Positions 44,540 through 52,839 of a stretch of 64,000 nucleotides of DNA are shown in pieces. Positions within the stretch are counted from its first letter, which is position 1, and the number at the start of each line of letters is the position of its first letter. A program made the position numbers and the translations under genes. Below the pieces are notes generated by a model, which saw only the letters and a program-made list of their open reading frames with translations, was not told the DNA's origin and did no database searches. Origin of the DNA: JAKFDI01 sp036676235 (lineage in GTDB: Bacteria > Pseudomonadota > Gammaproteobacteria > Burkholderiales > Burkholderiaceae_C); contig JAKFDI010000005.1 in the NCBI GenBank assembly GCA_036676235.1, positions 1 through 64,000 on the forward strand, in the 5' to 3' direction.

Positions 44540-45595
44540 TCAGTAGTCGTCGCGCAGCGAGAGCGGCGGCTCGGCCATCGCCGCGATCTGTTCGCGCAAC
44601 TGGATCGCCTGCTGCTGCCAGTAGGCCGATCCGGCGAACCACGGAAAGGCGATCGGGAACGCTGGGTCGGCCCAGCGCTGGGCGATCCAGGCGCTGTGGT
44701 GAATCATGCGCAGCGTGCGCAGCGGCTCGATCAGGCGCAGTTCGCGCCGGTCGAAGTCGCTGAACTGTTCGTAGCCTGAAAGCAGTGCGCGCAACTGCCT
44801 CGCCATCGAGGCGCGCTCGCCGGAGAGCAGCATCCACAGGTCCTGCACTGCGGGGCCGTTGACGGCGTCGTCCAGGTCGACGAAATGCGGACCTTGCGGC
44901 GTCCACAGCAGGTTGCCGGGATGGCAGTCGCCGTGCAGCCGGATCTGCGCCGCGTCGGCGCAGTCGTCGAAAGCGGCCCGGGCGGCATCGAGCGCACCGT
45001 CCACGGCGCTGAACCAGACATTGCGAGCGTCGTCGGGCAAGGCGTCATGCTGCGCGAGCCACTCGCGCGATGCGCTGCCGTAGGTCGCGACCGTGAGGCT
45101 GCGCCGGTGATCGAACGCGCGCGTGCGGCCCACGGCATGGATGCGGCCGAGAAAGCGGCCGATCCATTCGAGCGTGGCATCGTTGTCGAGCTCCGGCGAC
45201 TGCCCCGTGCGCCGAGGCATCACGGCCAGGCGCGTGTCGGCGGGCGTGTCCAGATGAGCCAGCGTGCCGGGCTCGCCGATCACGCGCGCTTCGAGCGCCC
45301 CGTCAAAATCGGCGGCCAGCACGAGCGGCGCGACGACCGGAATCTCGGCGGCGGCCAGTTCGAGCGAGAAGGCGTGTTCCTCGAGGATTTGCGCATCGCT
45401 CCACCGCTCGGGCCGATAGAACTTCGGCACGACCACGCTGCCGTCTTCCAGGAACACCTGGAAGACGCGGTTCTCGTAGGAGTTGAGCTGCAGCAGTCGG
45501 CCGTCGCCGCGCAGGCCGACGGCGTCGAGCGCATCGAGCACCGCTTCGGGCGTTAGGCCGGCGTACGGCGTGGAAGCGGTGGTGTCTGGAAGCAT
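44540..45595 (-). CDS. srkA: SrkA/RdoA-type stress response kinase
   Basis: A 351-residue protein kinase of the YihE/SrkA family, related to choline and aminoglycoside kinases. Nucleotide site: LNSYENRVFQVFLEDGSVVVPKFYRP in outline (38-63). The catalytic loop is LHGDCHPGNLLW and the metal site FVDLDDA. In E. coli SrkA phosphorylates Ser/Thr and opposes MazEF-mediated death under stress. Convergent with htpG (6-base gap). Length is typical. Confidence 0.92.
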   Translation of the reverse strand: MLPDTTASTPYAGLTPEAVLDALDAVGLRGDGRLLQLNSYENRVFQVFLEDGSVVVPKFYRPERWSDAQILEEHAFSLELAAAEIPVVAPLVLAADFDGALEARVIGEPGTLAHLDTPADTRLAVMPRRTGQSPELDNDATLEWIGRFLGRIHAVGRTRAFDHRRSLTVATYGSASREWLAQHDALPDDARNVWFSAVDGALDAARAAFDDCADAAQIRLHGDCHPGNLLWTPQGPHFVDLDDAVNGPAVQDLWMLLSGERASMARQLRALLSGYEQFSDFDRRELRLIEPLRTLRMIHHSAWIAQRWADPAFPIAFPWFAGSAYWQQQAIQLREQIAAMAEPPLSLRDDY

Positions 45596-45623
45596 CGGCG
45601 CATGCTACGCGCCGCCGCGGCCG

Positions 45624-46394
45624 TCAGTGCCGGGGCGAATCGACGACGATGCCGGCGATGTCGTCGCCGCGTCGCGGGCCCGGGTCGCGCCGGCGCAGGT
45701 CGGTGGTGCCCGGCAGGCCGCCGAACTCCGTGCTCGTGGACTCGGCCCGGCTGTCCGGCGAGAAGAACGAATCCTGGAAGAAGCCCGAGTCCTGCCACAG
45801 CGCCGTGCGCTCGGCGCGCCGATTGGCGACGGTGCTCGCCAGCGTGTCGCGCGCCGAGTCGAGGTTGGCCGGTTGCGGCTGGGCGGCGTGCGGTGCGCGC
45901 GGCGCCGAGCCGTTCTGCGGCACCAGGAGTTGCAGTTCGGCGACGGTCGGCGGGTTGTCGACCGGGCAGCGCAGGTAGCGCACGCGGCAGGCCGCCAGCA
46001 CCGACTGCTTGATCTGCATCACGCGGCGCGAGTTGCCGCGGTCGGTGTCGAGATCAATGGCCGCGAGCACGCGCCCGTTGGCGCTGCACACCGCGAAGGT
46101 GACGTGGTGCGCGCCCAGCAGGTCATACCAGTAGCGCACTTCGTTCGGATCGTTGGGCTGGCAGAAGCGCACCAGCGGCAGCTTCGACAGCACGATGTGG
46201 TGCGGCAGCGCCTCGCGCAGCAGCCGGTACACACGGCGCTCGTCGGTGCTGAACACTGGGCGGGCGGTCAGCGCCCATTCGGTCGGAAGCGGCTTGGGGG
46301 CGGTCTTGCGCGCGGGCTTGAGCGTCCAGGCCAGTGCCGCAAGCAGCACGGCGCACAGGACACCCAGCGCGACGATCCAGGGAAGGGTTTGCAT
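45624..46394 (-). CDS. DUF2726 domain-containing membrane-anchored protein
   Basis: A 256-residue protein with one N-terminal membrane helix (about 4-26), then a DUF2726 domain (about 45-160: FSTDERRVYRLLREALP, then LSKLPLVRFCQP and AIDLDTDRGN). DUF2726 resembles topoisomerase zinc-ribbon/restriction-like folds; its function is unknown. The C-terminal third is Ala/Pro/Arg-rich and probably disordered. I took the ATG at 46394. It lies 28 bases upstream of srkA on the same strand. Confidence 0.78.
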   Translation of the reverse strand: MQTLPWIVALGVLCAVLLAALAWTLKPARKTAPKPLPTEWALTARPVFSTDERRVYRLLREALPHHIVLSKLPLVRFCQPNDPNEVRYWYDLLGAHHVTFAVCSANGRVLAAIDLDTDRGNSRRVMQIKQSVLAACRVRYLRCPVDNPPTVAELQLLVPQNGSAPRAPHAAQPQPANLDSARDTLASTVANRRAERTALWQDSGFFQDSFFSPDSRAESTSTEFGGLPGTTDLRRRDPGPRRGDDIAGIVVDSPRH

Positions 46395-46537
46395 GCTCGA
46401 GGCGCCAAGCGCTGTCCCGAAGGGATCAGGCCCCAATGGCACCGACCCTGATCAATCGATCAATATACAGGATGTTACGTCTTCGCATGACGCTGGCGCA
46501 TCCCCCGGGATGCGGCGGAATGCACGGGTCGGGTGGC

Positions 46538-47218
46538 TCAGATCAGCCGGTCGAACGCATTCGTGCTGCGCGTGAAAGCCTTCACGTCCGACCACATGCC
46601 GAGCGCCCAGCTGAAACGGCGCGCCTGCACCTTCCAGCGGTAGTCGAACTCGGCGGCCTGAGCGTCCATCAGTTCGTCCAGTCGCGACGCCACGGTCTCG
46701 GCTGGTAGGCGCAGCCAAGCCTGCGATTCGGGACCGTCGCGCTCCACCGTCGCGCCGCCGCGGCGAGCAATCTTCAGCATCGCCGTGTTCTCGCTCAGCG
46801 CATGGATCAGCAGCATGGCGACGTTGCGGTTGCGCGCATGCAGCATGGCGTGCCGGAAGAGATGCGCGCCGAGCCCGCGGCCGCGCGCCTTGTCGAGCAC
46901 CGACACACCGAACTCGGCGGTGCGCTCGCCGGCATCGATCGACGGCGGCATGTAGGCGAGGTGAGCGGTCGCTATCAGATCGAGACGGCGATTGAAGATG
47001 CCGAACACCTCGTCTCTTTTGAAGTCGATGCTGCTTACATAGCGTTCGATCTGCTCGTCGCTGGCCGCATAGCCGAAGCGCAGGTAGCGATCCCGCTCGG
47101 ACAGGCGAAGCAGATGCGCCTGCAGGCGTGCGCGGTGGCAGGCACTCAGTGAGCGGATCGGAATCCATGCGAGCGGGCGCGGTGCCGGGGCCGAGATCGT
47201 CGAAGGTGAATCGAGCAT
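46538..47218 (-). CDS. GNAT family N-acetyltransferase
   Basis: A 226-residue acetyltransferase. The acetyl-CoA pyrophosphate loop is KARGRGLGAHLFRHAM, preceded by a beta strand AEFGVSVLD; ALSENTAMLKIARRGGA follows. The N-terminal part has RLSERDRYLRFGYAASDEQI, a form common in a betaproteobacterial GNAT group. Acceptor substrate is unknown. It reads away from rplM; the shared 259-base region holds the rplM leader. Confidence 0.87.
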   Translation of the reverse strand: MLDSPSTISAPAPRPLAWIPIRSLSACHRARLQAHLLRLSERDRYLRFGYAASDEQIERYVSSIDFKRDEVFGIFNRRLDLIATAHLAYMPPSIDAGERTAEFGVSVLDKARGRGLGAHLFRHAMLHARNRNVAMLLIHALSENTAMLKIARRGGATVERDGPESQAWLRLPAETVASRLDELMDAQAAEFDYRWKVQARRFSWALGMWSDVKAFTRSTNAFDRLI

Positions 47219-47328
47219 GGTGAACGCCTTGATAAGGGTTAACCCGAGTCTAGCGACATGCGAGGGCGCGCGCTCGGCACCCGCCGGGCGTTCGTCACAC
47301 GGCTTTTCGGCCGCCGCGCAAAGCTTGC

Positions 47329-47334
47329 TAGAAT
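47329..47334 (+). promoter_or_regulatory. Candidate extended -10 for rplM-rpsI
   Basis: TAGAAT preceded by TGC (TTGCTAGAAT), an extended -10. A weak TTTTCG lies in the -35 region (about 47304). Transcription would begin near 47341, giving a leader of about 137 bases. Confidence 0.55.
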
Positions 47335-47340
47335 CATCAG

Positions 47341-47477
47341 CTTTCCCTTTCTCAGCCCAAGGGAAACCTGCTGCGCGGCTCTTTCACGAATCGCGGGGCG
47401 GAACCGCCTAAGAGGCCACCCATCCAGAAGGTGGCGCCGACCGCGGGACGGGCTTTTGATTCAACTCGACATTCACC
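47341..47477 (+). promoter_or_regulatory. Long leader of the rplM-rpsI operon
   Basis: About 137 bases with at least two hairpins: GGC...GCC around 47397-47408 and GCCACC-N9-GGTGGC (47415-47435). L13 operons in several bacteria are autoregulated through a structured leader. Whether this leader binds L13 cannot be told from one sequence. Confidence 0.4.
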
Positions 47478-47906
47478 ATGAAAACCTTCAGCGCCAAGCC
47501 GGCCGAAGTGACGCATGAGTGGTTTGTGATTGACGCGACCGACAAGGTCCTCGGAAGGGTGGCCAGTGAAGTCGCCCTCCGCCTGCGCGGCAAGCACAAG
47601 GCCATTTACACGCCTCACGTCGACACCGGCGATTTCATCGTCATCGTCAACGCCGACAAGATCCGCGTCACCGGCAACAAGGCCAACGACAAGATCTACT
47701 ACCGCCACACCGGCTACCCCGGCGGCATCTACGGCACCAGCTTCAAGGACATGCAGGCCAAGCACCCGGGCCGCGCGCTCGAGAAGGCGGTCAAGGGCAT
47801 GCTTCCCAAGGGGCCGCTCGGCTACGCGATGGTCAAGAAGCTGAAGGTGTATGCCGGTGCCACGCATCCGCACACCGCCCAGCAGCCCAAGGCGCTGGAA
47901 ATCTAA
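47478..47906 (+). CDS. rplM: 50S ribosomal protein L13
   Basis: A 142-residue large-subunit protein that binds 23S rRNA early in assembly. Begins MKTFSAKPAEVTHEWFVIDA and carries DKVLGRVASEVALRLRGK and the ALEKAVKGMLPKGPLG signature. Full length. rpsI follows nine bases after its stop with AAGGAG between them. Confidence 0.98.
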   Translation: MKTFSAKPAEVTHEWFVIDATDKVLGRVASEVALRLRGKHKAIYTPHVDTGDFIVIVNADKIRVTGNKANDKIYYRHTGYPGGIYGTSFKDMQAKHPGRALEKAVKGMLPKGPLGYAMVKKLKVYAGATHPHTAQQPKALEI

Positions 47907-47915
47907 GGAGCGGTG

Positions 47916-48308
47916 ATGATCGGAAATTGGAACTACGGAACCGGCCGCCGCAAGTCGTCGGTGGCGCGCGTCTTCATCAAGAAGGGCACGGGCCAGATCG
48001 TCGTCAATGGCAAGCCGGTACAAGAGTACTTCGGCCGCCAGACCTCGATCATGATCGTCAAGCAGCCGCTGATGCTCACCGCCAACGATGCGGCCTTCGA
48101 CATCAAGGTCAACGTGCACGGCGGTGGTGAATCGGGTCAGGCCGGCGCCGTGCGCCACGGCATCACGCGCGCGCTGATCGATTACGACGCGGCGCTCAAG
48201 CCCGACCTGAGCCGTGCCGGCTTCGTCACGCGCGATGCGCGCGAGGTCGAGCGCAAGAAGGTTGGCCTGCACGGCGCTCGCCGTCGCAAGCAGTTCAGCA
48301 AGCGCTAA
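47916..48308 (+). CDS. rpsI: 30S ribosomal protein S9
   Basis: A 130-residue small-subunit protein. YGTGRRKSSVARVF opens it and it ends in the canonical GLHGARRRKQFSKR tail, which reaches the P-site tRNA. The ATG at 47916 is five bases from AAGGAG (47905-47910); the GTG at 47913 is too close. A strong hairpin terminator follows. Confidence 0.98.
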   Translation: MIGNWNYGTGRRKSSVARVFIKKGTGQIVVNGKPVQEYFGRQTSIMIVKQPLMLTANDAAFDIKVNVHGGGESGQAGAVRHGITRALIDYDAALKPDLSRAGFVTRDAREVERKKVGLHGARRRKQFSKR

Positions 48309-48331
48309 GGCGCTTTGCGGGTACAAAAGAG

Positions 48332-48360
48332 GAGGCCGCTGCTGCGGCCTCTTTCACTTT
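48332..48360 (+). terminator. Terminator after rpsI
   Basis: GAGGCCGC (48332-48339), TGCT loop, GCGGCCTC (48344-48351), then TTTCACTTT. An A-rich run precedes the stem. The T-run is interrupted. Confidence 0.75.
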
Positions 48361-48376
48361 CTGGAGCAGTCATTCG

Positions 48377-49087
48377 ATGCGCTGGAAATTGCTTCGCCGC
48401 CGGCTCTCGCTCAGCGCCCCGCGCGTCTCGGTGCGCAGCAGCCTGCCTTGGCCGCTGCGCTGGGCACTTGTGGCGCTCATGCTCGGCTTCTCGGCGGCGA
48501 TCGCGATGTGGGCCTACCAGTTCGGCAAGAGCATCTCCGGCGTCGATGATGGTGCCGATGCAGTGGTTGCGCAGAGCCGGCTCGAGATGGAGCAGTTGCG
48601 CCGCGAGCGCGACAGCGCCGTGGCGGTGGCCAACACGGCCGAAAGCCTTCTGAAGGCCGAACGTGTCGCCCAGGAGCGGCTGGCGCAGCAGGTGCGCCAA
48701 CTGCAGGCCGAGAACCTGTCGCTGCAGTCCGACCTCGCGCTGTTCGAGCGCCTCGTGCCGGCGGGATCGGGCGGCAGGGTGAAGATTCGCAGCGTGCAGG
48801 CCGAAATCGGCGGCCCGGGGCGTCTCCACTATCAAGTGCTTGCCATGCAGGCGGGCAAGAACCCGCGCGAATTCGTCGGCCGCATCGAGGTCACGCTGAT
48901 CGGCACGCTCGACGGGAAGCCGTGGAATTTCGTGCCGCTTTCCTCGGCCGGTGCGCTGCGGATGAAACAGTACGCACGAATCGAGGCGGTGGCCGAATAT
49001 CCCGCGGAGGCCGTGCTACAAACAGTCCAGATCAGGGTCCTGGACGACAAGGGCGGCGTCCGGGCGCAGCACACTGCCAAGCTCTGA
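48377..49087 (+). CDS. DUF6776 family membrane protein
   Basis: A 236-residue protein. Basic N-terminus, one transmembrane helix (about 28-47), a coiled coil (about 65-120: EMEQLRRERDSAVAVAN to QLQAENLSLQSDLALFERL in outline), then a beta-rich C-terminal domain (about 130-236). Topology suggests a cytoplasmic N-terminus with a periplasmic coiled coil. Its conserved place between rpsI and bactofilin in Burkholderiales suggests an envelope or cell-shape role (inference). It is 68 bases from rpsI, after a terminator. Confidence 0.8.
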   Translation: MRWKLLRRRLSLSAPRVSVRSSLPWPLRWALVALMLGFSAAIAMWAYQFGKSISGVDDGADAVVAQSRLEMEQLRRERDSAVAVANTAESLLKAERVAQERLAQQVRQLQAENLSLQSDLALFERLVPAGSGGRVKIRSVQAEIGGPGRLHYQVLAMQAGKNPREFVGRIEVTLIGTLDGKPWNFVPLSSAGALRMKQYARIEAVAEYPAEAVLQTVQIRVLDDKGGVRAQHTAKL

Positions 49088-49118
49088 CATGCAGTCCCCC
49101 GCCCCGGAGAAACACCCC

Positions 49119-49511
49119 ATGTTCGCCAAGAACAAACAGCCGCCCATCCGTTCACTGATCGGCGAGGGCACCGTGATCCAGGGCGAGTTGCGTTTCACCG
49201 AGGGCCTGCGCATCGATGGCGAAGTGCAGGGCGACGTAGTCGCCACCGGCGCGAGCAGCATCGTCGTTGTCAGCGAAAAGGCGCGCATCGTGGGCAAAAT
49301 GAAAGCCTCGCACATCATCGTCAACGGAAGGGTCGAGGGGCCGATCGAGTGCGATCAGTTCCTCGAACTGCAGCCCAAGGCGTCCATCGTGGGCGATATC
49401 CGCTACGAGGTGCTCGAGATGCACCAGGGCGCAACCGTCGATGGCGAACTGCGCCCCATCAAGGCCGAAGAGAAACCCGCGTTGAAGCTGGCGACGGCGA
49501 ACAACGGATAA
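49119..49511 (+). CDS. Bactofilin (polymer-forming cytoskeletal protein)
   Basis: A 130-residue protein with a right-handed beta-helix core: LIGEGTVIQGELRFTEGL, DGEVQGDV, ARIVGKMKASHIIVNG and VEGPIECDQFLEL. Bactofilins form nucleotide-free filaments that organise the envelope and peptidoglycan enzymes. An M23 peptidase encoded nearby (51.2 kb) is a family commonly linked to bactofilins. I chose the ATG at 49119 (GGAG at 49106, nine bases away); the ATG at 49089 would add ten residues. Confidence 0.9.
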   Translation: MFAKNKQPPIRSLIGEGTVIQGELRFTEGLRIDGEVQGDVVATGASSIVVVSEKARIVGKMKASHIIVNGRVEGPIECDQFLELQPKASIVGDIRYEVLEMHQGATVDGELRPIKAEEKPALKLATANNG

Positions 49512-49538
49512 TTCGCCCCTGAGCCGAAAGGAGCTTGT

Positions 49539-49919
49539 ATGAGTGCTGTTGCAGAAAATCTCCAAACCTCTCCCGCGATGGATGAGCCGCCGGCGCCGCT
49601 GGTGTTCACCGACAGCGCGGCGGCCAAGGTCAAGGAACTGGTCGACGAAGAAGGCAACCCCGACCTGAAGCTGCGCGTCTTCGTGCAAGGTGGCGGCTGT
49701 TCCGGCTTCCAGTACGGCTTCACGTTCGACGAGATCGTGAACGAGGACGACACGCAGATGGGCAAGAACGGCGTCGTCCTGCTGATCGACTCGATGAGCC
49801 TGCAGTATCTGATGGGCGCCGAGATCGACTACAAGGACGACCTGCAGGGCGCGCAATTCGTCATCAAGAATCCCAACGCGACCACCACCTGCGGTTGCGG
49901 GTCGAGCTTCTCCGCCTGA
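49539..49919 (+). CDS. erpA: Iron-sulfur cluster insertion protein ErpA
   Basis: A 126-residue A-type carrier. The three cluster cysteines are in GGGCSGFQYGF (about C54) and the C-terminal TTCGCGSSF. The N-terminal 20 residues are an extra flexible region. It delivers Fe-S clusters to apoproteins, including isoprenoid enzymes. AAAGGAG lies just before the start. A symmetrical terminator follows. Confidence 0.95.
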   Translation: MSAVAENLQTSPAMDEPPAPLVFTDSAAAKVKELVDEEGNPDLKLRVFVQGGGCSGFQYGFTFDEIVNEDDTQMGKNGVVLLIDSMSLQYLMGAEIDYKDDLQGAQFVIKNPNATTTCGCGSSFSA

Positions 49920-49946
49920 TCACCGACAGCCGGCGATCGACATCGG

Positions 49947-49972
49947 AAGGCCACCTGCGAGGTGGCCTTTTT
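49947..49972. terminator. Bidirectional terminator between erpA and anmK
   Basis: AAGGCCACC (49947-49955), TGCGA loop, GGTGGCCTT (49961-49969), then T-rich; the opposite strand has only a short A/T flank. It separates convergent erpA and anmK. Confidence 0.85.
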
Positions 49973-49988
49973 CATGGCCGCGCCGAGG

Positions 49989-51125
49989 TCAGCGCGCCGG
50001 GTGCAGCGCGCCGAGAATCCGCGGGCCGGCGGCACCCGTGGCCGATACCAGATTTCCCGGTCGCCGTTCGATGAACGCCTTCGCGAGCCACGCGAATGCC
50101 GCGGCCTCCACCTGAAGCACGCCGAGCCCGACCTCGTTGGTGAGGCGCACGGCACTGCCGGGCAGCAACGCGGCAATGCGCCGGCGCACATGACCGTTGA
50201 GCGCGCCGCCGCCGCACAGCAATACCGTCGCGGTATCGCGGGCGTGGGCCGTGACGGCGGCCGCGCAACTCGCGGCGGTCAATTCCGCCAGGGTCGCCTG
50301 CACGTCCTGTGCGTTCGGCGGCGCGCCGGGCAAGACCTGGAGCTGCGCTTCGAGCCACGCCGGGTTGAAGAGATCGCGCCCGGTGCTCTTGGGCGGCGGC
50401 AGGTGGAAGTAGGGCTCGGCCTGCATGGCTTCGAGCAGCGCCGGCAGCACGCGTCCGCCGGCTCCCCAGGCGCCGTCGCGATCGAAGGGCTGGCCCGTGT
50501 GCTGCCGGCACCAGTGGTCCATCAATGCGTTGCCGGGGCCGCAATCGAAGCCGAGGGTGCTTGCGTCGGCGCCGAGCGCGGTGAGGTTGCCGATCCCGCC
50601 GAGGTTGATCACTGCAACCGCCCGGCCGTCCTGGCCGAAGACTGCGCGATGAAACGCCGGAACCAGGGGCGCACCCTGGCCGCCCGCCGCGACATCGCGC
50701 GACCGGAAGTCGGCCACGACGTCGATGCCGGTCAGCTCCGCGAGCAAGGCGCCGTTGTTGATCTGCACGGTGTAGCCGATGCCGTCGAAGGCGCCCGGGC
50801 GGTGGCGCAGCGTCTGGCCGTGGGCGCCGATGGCGCGCACCTGCGTTGCCGCCACGTTCGTGTCGGCCAGCAGCGCCTGCACGGCCTGCGCGTACAGCCG
50901 CACCAGCGCATTGGCAGCGAGCGCGGCGCGATGCAGCTCGTCCTCACCGCTCGTGTTCAATGCGAGCAGTTCCGCACCCAGTGCGGCCGGCATCGGCTCA
51001 CTCGCATGCGCCAGCACCGCGAACGGGCGAGGGGGTGACGATGCCGCCGGCGAGAAGTCGACGAGCACCGCGTCGACACCGTCGAGCGAGGTGCCGGACA
51101 TCAGTCCGATGTAGAGCTCGGCCAT
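49989..51125 (-). CDS. anmK: Anhydro-N-acetylmuramic acid kinase
   Basis: A 378-residue kinase of the ASKHA fold that phosphorylates 1,6-anhydro-MurNAc, opening the ring to MurNAc-6-phosphate in peptidoglycan recycling. YIGLMSGTSLDGVDAVLVDF in outline opens it; VINLGGIGNLT and DCGPGNALMD are the ATP-site motifs, with LCGGGALN late. I took the ATG at 51125, which starts the conserved domain. It lies downstream of an M23 peptidoglycan peptidase gene on the same strand. Confidence 0.95.
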   Translation of the reverse strand: MAELYIGLMSGTSLDGVDAVLVDFSPAASSPPRPFAVLAHASEPMPAALGAELLALNTSGEDELHRAALAANALVRLYAQAVQALLADTNVAATQVRAIGAHGQTLRHRPGAFDGIGYTVQINNGALLAELTGIDVVADFRSRDVAAGGQGAPLVPAFHRAVFGQDGRAVAVINLGGIGNLTALGADASTLGFDCGPGNALMDHWCRQHTGQPFDRDGAWGAGGRVLPALLEAMQAEPYFHLPPPKSTGRDLFNPAWLEAQLQVLPGAPPNAQDVQATLAELTAASCAAAVTAHARDTATVLLCGGGALNGHVRRRIAALLPGSAVRLTNEVGLGVLQVEAAAFAWLAKAFIERRPGNLVSATGAAGPRILGALHPAR

Positions 51126-51211
51126 GACCGATCGTGTGGGCGGTGCATTCACAAAGAAGAAGGGCCCGCATGGCGGACCCTTGTCGGTTTGGGACGGTGT
51201 TGGCTGCCGGC

Positions 51212-52606
51212 CTATTCGGCGTACGCGCCGGTCCGAGCCATGGTCTCGGCCGCTTCCAGCTGCGCCTTCAGGCTGCGCGCGAGCGAGGCGAAACGAGCTT
51301 TCGATGCGGGCGCCAGCGCGACCGTCTCGGACGACTTGGCGATCGTCAGCGGGTTGTGCTGCACGCCGTTGACCTTGACCTCGAAGTGCAGGTGCGGCCC
51401 GGTGGCCCAGCCTGTGGCACCCACGGCGCCGATGTGCGTGCCCTGCTCGACCTTCTGGCCGTGCTTCACGTAGATGCGGCTGAGGTGCGCGTACAGCGTC
51501 GAGCGGTTGTTGTTGTGCTTGACCACCACGACGTTGCCGTAGCCGTTCTGCCGGCCGGCGAACTCGACCACGCCGTCGCCGACCACGCGCACCGGCGTGC
51601 CGGTGGGCGCTCCGTAGTCGACGCCCTTGTGCCGGCGCCATGTCTTGTGGATTGGATGCAGCCGCATCGAGAAGCCGGAGGTGATGCGCGAAAACTCCAT
51701 CGGGCTTGCCAGGAACGCGCGCCGCTTGCTCTGGCCGTTCATGTCGTAGTAGCCGCCCTTGGCGTCGGTCAGCGGATCCTGGAACCAGACGGCGGAATAG
51801 GTCTTGCCGTTGTTCAGGAATTCGGCGGCCAGCACGCGCCCGGAGGCCTGGTTCCAGGTGATCGGCTCGCCATCGGCGGTGAGCGCCTCGTACATCACTG
51901 TGAACGTGTCGCCGCGGCGTAGTTCGCGGCGGAAGTCGATGTCCGTTGCGAATATCTCGGCCATCTGGATGGCCACGGTGTCGGGAATGTGCGCCTCGTC
52001 GGTCGACGCGAAGAGCGAGTGGCTGATGTTTCCGCTGCCCAGGCGCACCTGCGATGCCAGCGGGGCCGTTTCGACCGTCGCGTTCAACAAGCCATCCTGG
52101 CGCGCGATGCGAACGCGCGTGAAGTGGGTGCCGAACTGATCGGGCTGTTCGGCGGCGTAGCGCGCGATCAGCTCGTCGAGGCGTCCCATCGCGTCGGTGC
52201 GCACCTGCACCATCTTCCCGGGGCGGCCGGCCAGCACCTTGTGCGCGACGGAATTCGTGCGCAGGAAGCTCGCGGCCTCGGGATCGGAGACGTTCAGGCG
52301 CTGCAGCAGCGTATCGGCCGTGTCGCTCGCGCGGGTGAGGTCGCTGCGGTAGAGCTCGAGTTCGTGTTGCGCCAGCGCCTCGAGTTGTGCCTCGATGCCT
52401 TCGGGTATGACGTTTTCCGTCACCGTCTGACGGGGCAGGTCGCTTGCGTCAGGGGCCAGCGGGGCGATGCCGAACGCCGTGGCGCCGAAGCCGGCGAGGC
52501 AGACGACCACGGCGGTCGAGATGCCGCGGCCATGACGACGCAGGAACGCTTGAGCGCCCTCGGAGGCCTTGATCGCGGCGCGATCGATTGAATCCAGCGG
52601 TGTCAA
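51212..52606 (-). CDS. M23-family metallopeptidase (peptidoglycan DD-endopeptidase type)
   Basis: About 464 residues. One N-terminal membrane helix (AVVVCLAGFGATAFG), a middle domain with OapA/LysM-like features (about 150-280), and a C-terminal M23 (LytM) domain: RRHKGVDYGAPTGTPV (zinc His and Asp), HNNNRSTLYAHLS and GPHLHFEVKVNG. It should cut peptidoglycan cross-links in the periplasm. There is no ATG at the N-terminus. I favour the TTG at 52606 because the alternative GTG at 52705 extends into the tyrS promoter region. The start is uncertain. Confidence 0.82.
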   Translation of the reverse strand: MTPLDSIDRAAIKASEGAQAFLRRHGRGISTAVVVCLAGFGATAFGIAPLAPDASDLPRQTVTENVIPEGIEAQLEALAQHELELYRSDLTRASDTADTLLQRLNVSDPEAASFLRTNSVAHKVLAGRPGKMVQVRTDAMGRLDELIARYAAEQPDQFGTHFTRVRIARQDGLLNATVETAPLASQVRLGSGNISHSLFASTDEAHIPDTVAIQMAEIFATDIDFRRELRRGDTFTVMYEALTADGEPITWNQASGRVLAAEFLNNGKTYSAVWFQDPLTDAKGGYYDMNGQSKRRAFLASPMEFSRITSGFSMRLHPIHKTWRRHKGVDYGAPTGTPVRVVGDGVVEFAGRQNGYGNVVVVKHNNNRSTLYAHLSRIYVKHGQKVEQGTHIGAVGATGWATGPHLHFEVKVNGVQHNPLTIAKSSETVALAPASKARFASLARSLKAQLEAAETMARTGAYAE

Positions 52607-52692
52607 TTCGGTGTGGAGCGTTTCAGCTCTGGCTAGGCCCGCAACGCTTGCGCGGCGGGCCTGGGTTGCTGTTTGCGGCCTGGGGCGTCCAC

Positions 52693-52698
52693 TAGAAT
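52693..52698 (+). promoter_or_regulatory. Candidate -10 of tyrS
   Basis: TAGAAT in ACTAGAATCG, on the plus strand, about 142 bases before the tyrS ATG. A usable -35 is not clear. It would give tyrS a leader of roughly 135 bases. Confidence 0.45.
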
Positions 52699-52839
52699 CG
52701 CGCACGCCTCGCGGGCCACACCGGAGTTACTTCGAGGTCTGTACCCGCGTCCGGCCATTGGCGCCGCGCAGTATACCGACCGTGTCGCGCGCGCAACACC
52801 GGAATAGCCCGGTCCAGCCCCGCTCCGCACGCCGCTTCT

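Noticed and set aside
51212..52705. Longer M23 peptidase starting at GTG 52705
   Set aside because: The extra 33 residues are unconserved-looking and overlap the tyrS -10 region; the TTG at 52606 is preferred, though neither has a good Shine-Dalgarno site.
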